This document shows positions 60,372 through 64,000 of a DNA stretch of 64,000 bases, piece by piece. Positions within the stretch are counted from its first letter, which is position 1, and every line of letters starts with the position of its first letter. The notes below the pieces were generated by a model. That model worked only from the letters and a program-made list of their open reading frames with translations. It was not told the origin of the DNA and did no database searches. Origin of the DNA: Trochalopteron elliotii (lineage: Eukaryota; Chordata; Aves; Passeriformes; Leiothrichidae); contig JANPWX010000075.1 of NCBI GenBank assembly GCA_024734555.1, positions 574,081 to 638,080 of the forward strand, read 5' to 3'. Position numbers and translations under genes: made by a program.

Positions 60372-62790
60372 CATGGATAAAATAATTCTAGACCCAGCAC
60401 CTCTCTTTCTGCCCAGCCATGCTCTCCAACAGCCAGCTCTAGAGCAGAGCAGCAGGAAAATTAGGAATGGGTTCGTTTAAATAAAGCCCAGATATAAAAA
60501 CCACCTCTGGATGCTACTCCATGGTTACACAGACCCCTCTCCACGTACCAAGTGGTCCCAATGCAACTCCTTCTGCTAATGGGCTTCTCCAGCTGCCAGC
60601 AAGGGAAAAGCAAAGCACCTGGCACCACCAAACAGCCCAGCCCTGGCAAAAGGCAGAGTGAAATCACTCCTGGCACAGGTGAAAACCATTCCAAGCCATG
60701 GAGCAGTGCCTGCAGCCTCTGAGGAAGCCTTTACAGAGAAAAAGAGGGCTCACACAAGGAGGCACAATGCCCATTCTGTGGGTGTGGTGAAAGGCAGCAT
60801 TGTCCATGGAACATGGCACGCTCGGGGTAATGGAGCCCTGGGTCCCATCCAGAACCCCCCCGGGTCACTCAGCCCAACAATCCAGATGTTCAGTCTCCAC
60901 TGTGCAAATCCTTGCCACAAAAAAGGCAGCTTTTGCTCCTCCTGAGTGGCCCAAACCCCAGTGCACTGACCCTGGCACTGCCGTGCCAGGAGGGGATTCC
61001 AAGGGTGGAGCCCCTGAGGAGGCTCCTTGTGCCATAAGGAATGAGCCACACAGGGAGAACCTGCCCCGGGGCATGCACAGCCTGCTGCCAGCCAGTCCTG
61101 AAAGGTATTTCCCTGTCTGGAGGCTCAGGTCACTTCTGATTCCCCTGACACCACAGTCAGAGTTCATTATACAGCTGACCTTTCACAAACAGCATCTCCT
61201 GCAGCCTGAGCACTCCAACACCTCCTGTCCAAAGGGGATCCATGGCACTGCCTCATCCCTCCAGCCCAAACCTACCTGCACCTTCTGCACCCCTGGCAGG
61301 AGCATCACCCAGTCAGCAACCTCCCTCCCCTGTCCAGAGCTGCAGGACTGACATGGGGCCAAGGCAGGATGCTCTGGGGGGTGTCAAAATTCCAGCCTTA
61401 TCTTCAGAGGCTGAGATCATGAGTAGAAAATGTTTCTGTGTTGTCTCAGCCAGCTTCCTGCTGGCACCCCTCTTCCTCCACTGAAGCACCTCTCTGTGAG
61501 CAGTTTCAGAGCCAGGGAAGAACATTCACTGGTAGAGATTAAATGTGTTTGTCATGTCTGAGACATCAGATTTGTGACAGTGTCTGTCCTTAGCATGACC
61601 CAGCTGCTCCTCAGCCAGCTGTGAGGCTGGGCCAGCAGCCCCAGCTGCAGGGGGATGCTGCTGCCACTGCTTTTGAAGGCTGCTGCCACAGCAAGCAGCC
61701 ACCACAGGCTTGTCACTGGCTGAAAGCTGGCAGCCACCTGCTTTAGTGCCTGAAGGAAGGATGGGATCAGGACCTGAGATCTCCAGAGGGTTTGACTCCT
61801 CACTCCACCAGTACCTGGAAGCCACAGGCACCAGGAGCGGGGCTCTGCAGCACTGAGTCTCCTCCAGCCCCAGATGGAGGGGGAAGATGGGGTGAATCAT
61901 CTGCTGGAGAGAGGCTGCAGGGACCAGCTCTGATTCAGAGATGCTTTGAGATGGCTCAACTCAGGCAAAATTAAATTCCACCTTGTTTTTCTCCCAGGCC
62001 TCAGTCCTCAGTACTACAGGATATTAGCTCCCTCAGCTTTAAGATCAGTATCTGGATGAGTTGGCAGAATAGGAAGCACTTGGGTTATCTGCAGTCACCT
62101 GACAAGGAGCAGAGCTCAGGGCACCTGCTGGTGCCCCAGGCTGGCCACAAAAACCAAATGAGGCAGCCCAGTCCACAGAATGGACCCCTGGAGGAGCCCA
62201 AAGCCCCTCTGCAGGCTCTGCCCAGGTGATAAAAGCACAGAGAAGGTCACTGCCACACAGACCCGTGTCACCATGAGAAGGTGACATCCATGTCCCTCTC
62301 CAGGGGCAACTGTCACCCTTCACTGCCTAAGCTCCCTGTGTATAAACAAAGCACTGACCTCCAGGGCTGCTGGGCATCTGTCACCATCAGTTTATTCCAC
62401 GAGAAACTGAAATTAAAAAAAAATCAAAAACCCCTGCAGCTGAAACAGTGCTTAATCTTGCAGAGATTATGATGACATGATTTGAAAAGCAGAGGAGGCT
62501 GTTAAGCCCCAAAAGCAGAGGTCTCTACTTGGTTTGTAGCCTTATTTTGCCCATAATCTATAGGCAACAGGGCTTGGATGCTTCCAGTGTTCTTAGGGGC
62601 TATGCCAAGGCAGCTTTTAATCCAAAGTCTGACCTCCCAGCTGTGCTTTGACCTAAGGATACACCATCCATTAACCACCAGAAATGGGAAGAGAGGTTAT
62701 TAAAGATGATGGCGATCCCAAGTGAGGATGAACTGATTAGAGATGATTAGAATTCAAATTAATCAAAATACTCTGGAAGAGGACAACAAC

Positions 62791-62791
<1 letters not shown>
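60372..62791. other. Unique-looking DNA, nothing recognised
   Basis: No exon, RNA gene or repeat recognised. Confidence 0.5.

Positions 62792-62827
<36 letters not shown>
62792..62827. repeat. Poly-A run of 36
   Basis: Uninterrupted A36 directly abutting the 5' end of the next CR1 copy. Confidence 0.97.
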
Positions 62828-62830
<3 letters not shown>

Positions 62831-63185
62831 ACTGAAAAGAGACCTCACTGTGGTCTTTAACATCCTCACGAGGGGCATCACAGGGGCAGGTACTGATATT
62901 TTCACTCTGGTGACAAGTGACAGGACTCAGGGAAATGGCTGGAGCTGAGTGAGGGCAGGTTTAGGTTGGATATGAGGAGAAGCTTTTCACCCAGAGGGTG
63001 GCTGAGCACTGAGACAGGCTCCTCAGGGAGGTGGTCAAGCACTGATCCTGTCTGAGCTCAAGGAGCATTTGGACAATTCTCTCAGGCCCACGGTGGAACT
63101 TTTGGGGTGTCCTGTGCAGGGCCAGGAGTTGGACTTGACAATCCTGATGGGTTATTTCCAACTGTGCATATTCTATGAATCTGTA
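62828..63185 (+). mobile_element. CR1 LINE 3' fragment
   Basis: CTTTTCACCCAGAGGGTGGC, CTCAGGGAGGTGGTCAAGCA, TGCAGGGCCAGGAGTTGGAC, ending ATTCTATGAATCTG (the CR1 terminal octamer-repeat type). 5'-truncated, inactive. Confidence 0.92.
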
Positions 63186-63192
63186 AAAAACT

Positions 63193-63230
63193 AGGACAGG
63201 ACAGAGTGACCAGGACAGGACAGAGTGACC
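63193..63230. repeat. 19-bp duplication next to the CR1 end
   Basis: AGGACAGGACAGAGTGACC occurs twice in tandem. Confidence 0.93.
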
Positions 63231-63442
63231 AGGCAAGGACCAGCACAAAGATCTAATTTACACACCAGACTCAAGTCAGTGGTTGTGGGAGGCTCCTATA
63301 AAAGATCCATATCCCACATGGACCGAATTGTCAGGCTGTGTCACCATCCACTGGAGGAACAGCTGAGGGTGACAGGTTCCCCAGGCAGGTTCCTGTAAAT
63401 GTGGGAGGGACCTGACTGCAGAGCGAGGGGTGGGAGGCAGGC
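63231..63442. other. Short unique spacer
   Basis: Nothing recognised. Confidence 0.5.
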
Positions 63443-63753
63443 TGTCAGAACTGTATACTTCTGTAAAATTCAAATACTATTTAGGATTTATATCTGAATA
63501 ATATGTGAATTATTCCTTCCAAGTCTCTGAACACCAATTACCTCATAAGCTGGACACTGAGCTAAGATGTCCAGTTCCTCTCTCCCACTGTATGTATTTT
63601 CCAATTGCTTTCTTATGTTTTTCATAGGGATCCAGACACATATAAGAGACTTGATAGAGTAGTATTTCTTCTACTTGTTCCTCTTACGACATTATTATGA
63701 ATAAAGTTCTCTAATTTATAATCCCTGTTCACTTAGTTCTTTTCACAGTTACA
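63443..63753 (+). mobile_element. Possible endogenous-retrovirus LTR
   Basis: TGTCAGAACTG at 63443, TATAAG at 63641-63646, AATAAA at 63700-63705 and a possible end CAGTTACA at 63753 give an LTR-like order and a length of about 310 bp. No target duplication was found and boundaries are tentative. Confidence 0.5.
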
Positions 63754-64000
63754 AGTGTTATTTCTTGCTCTGGAGGTTATTCAGCCACTCAGAAATACTT
63801 CAGTGATATTTGGGGTTTTTTTTGGTATTGATCAGAGAGGTTTTTAATGATTCATGGTTAAATGACTTTTACTCTGCTTGAACCAGACCAGGAGATGATT
63901 TCCATCAGAACTGGTCTCTCTGCAAACCCCTGCTGCTGTGCCCTGCCTCTCCAGTGGGGAAAGAGAGGCTCTGCCTCAAGCAGACATTAACAACCCTAAC
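63754..64000. other. Window end, nothing recognised
   Basis: Short unique sequence with a T-run near 63820. Confidence 0.5.

Noticed and set aside
62792..62827. Poly-A run as the tail of a processed pseudogene or SINE
   Set aside because: The sequence upstream shows no coding or tRNA-derived body, and no target duplication pairs with the run.
38329..64000. Other known septin-9 first exons (MKKSYSGG and MSDPAVNAQL types)
   Set aside because: No matching minus-strand codons with a phase-1 donor were seen; they are probably outside the window.
1..64000. tRNA, rRNA or other structured RNA genes
   Set aside because: No tRNA A/B-box pairs with cloverleaf, and no rRNA or snRNA signature was recognised by eye.

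Overview
The window is vertebrate, almost certainly bird and probably passerine, nuclear DNA. It carries about a dozen truncated CR1 LINEs, several avian-type endogenous-retrovirus LTRs, many GC-rich minisatellites, an assembly gap of 400 N, and almost no coding sequence. I place it in the SEPTIN9 (SEPT9) locus. On the minus strand, positions 37095 to 37074 read ATG, six further codons giving MERDRIS, then a G followed by a GT splice donor. From memory of the family, this is the 7-residue isoform-specific N-terminus of one vertebrate septin-9 isoform. That isoform splices in phase 1 into the shared exon that begins ALKRSF. No other exon of septin-9, or of any other gene, could be recognised.

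Layout: 1-37073 lies downstream of that first exon and should be its first intron. It holds a CpG island broken by the gap (about 7010-8330), LTRs near 4.1, 12.3, 15 and 28.6 kb, CR1 fragments, and minisatellites with units of 47, 58, 40, 20, 11 and 53 bp. About 36.6-38.3 kb is the CpG-rich alternative promoter and 5' untranslated exon. It has a GC box, a TTTTAAAA element, a long pyrimidine tract (minus strand) and upstream ORFs. An assembly seam (29-bp direct repeat plus one N) sits at its upstream edge. From 38.3 to 64 kb lies upstream of this promoter: either introns of longer septin-9 isoforms or intergenic DNA. It contains CR1 copies, 32-bp and 30-bp tandem arrays, AT-rich tracts, and LTRs near 56.0, 57.8 and 63.4 kb.

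No undescribed gene system is demonstrated. The more interesting signals are the alternative SEPTIN9 promoter with stacked upstream ORFs, the gapped CpG island that may be another promoter, the density of minisatellites, and two related LTRs that both keep an octamer motif. All repeat family names and the host assignment are recognition from memory; no search was run.
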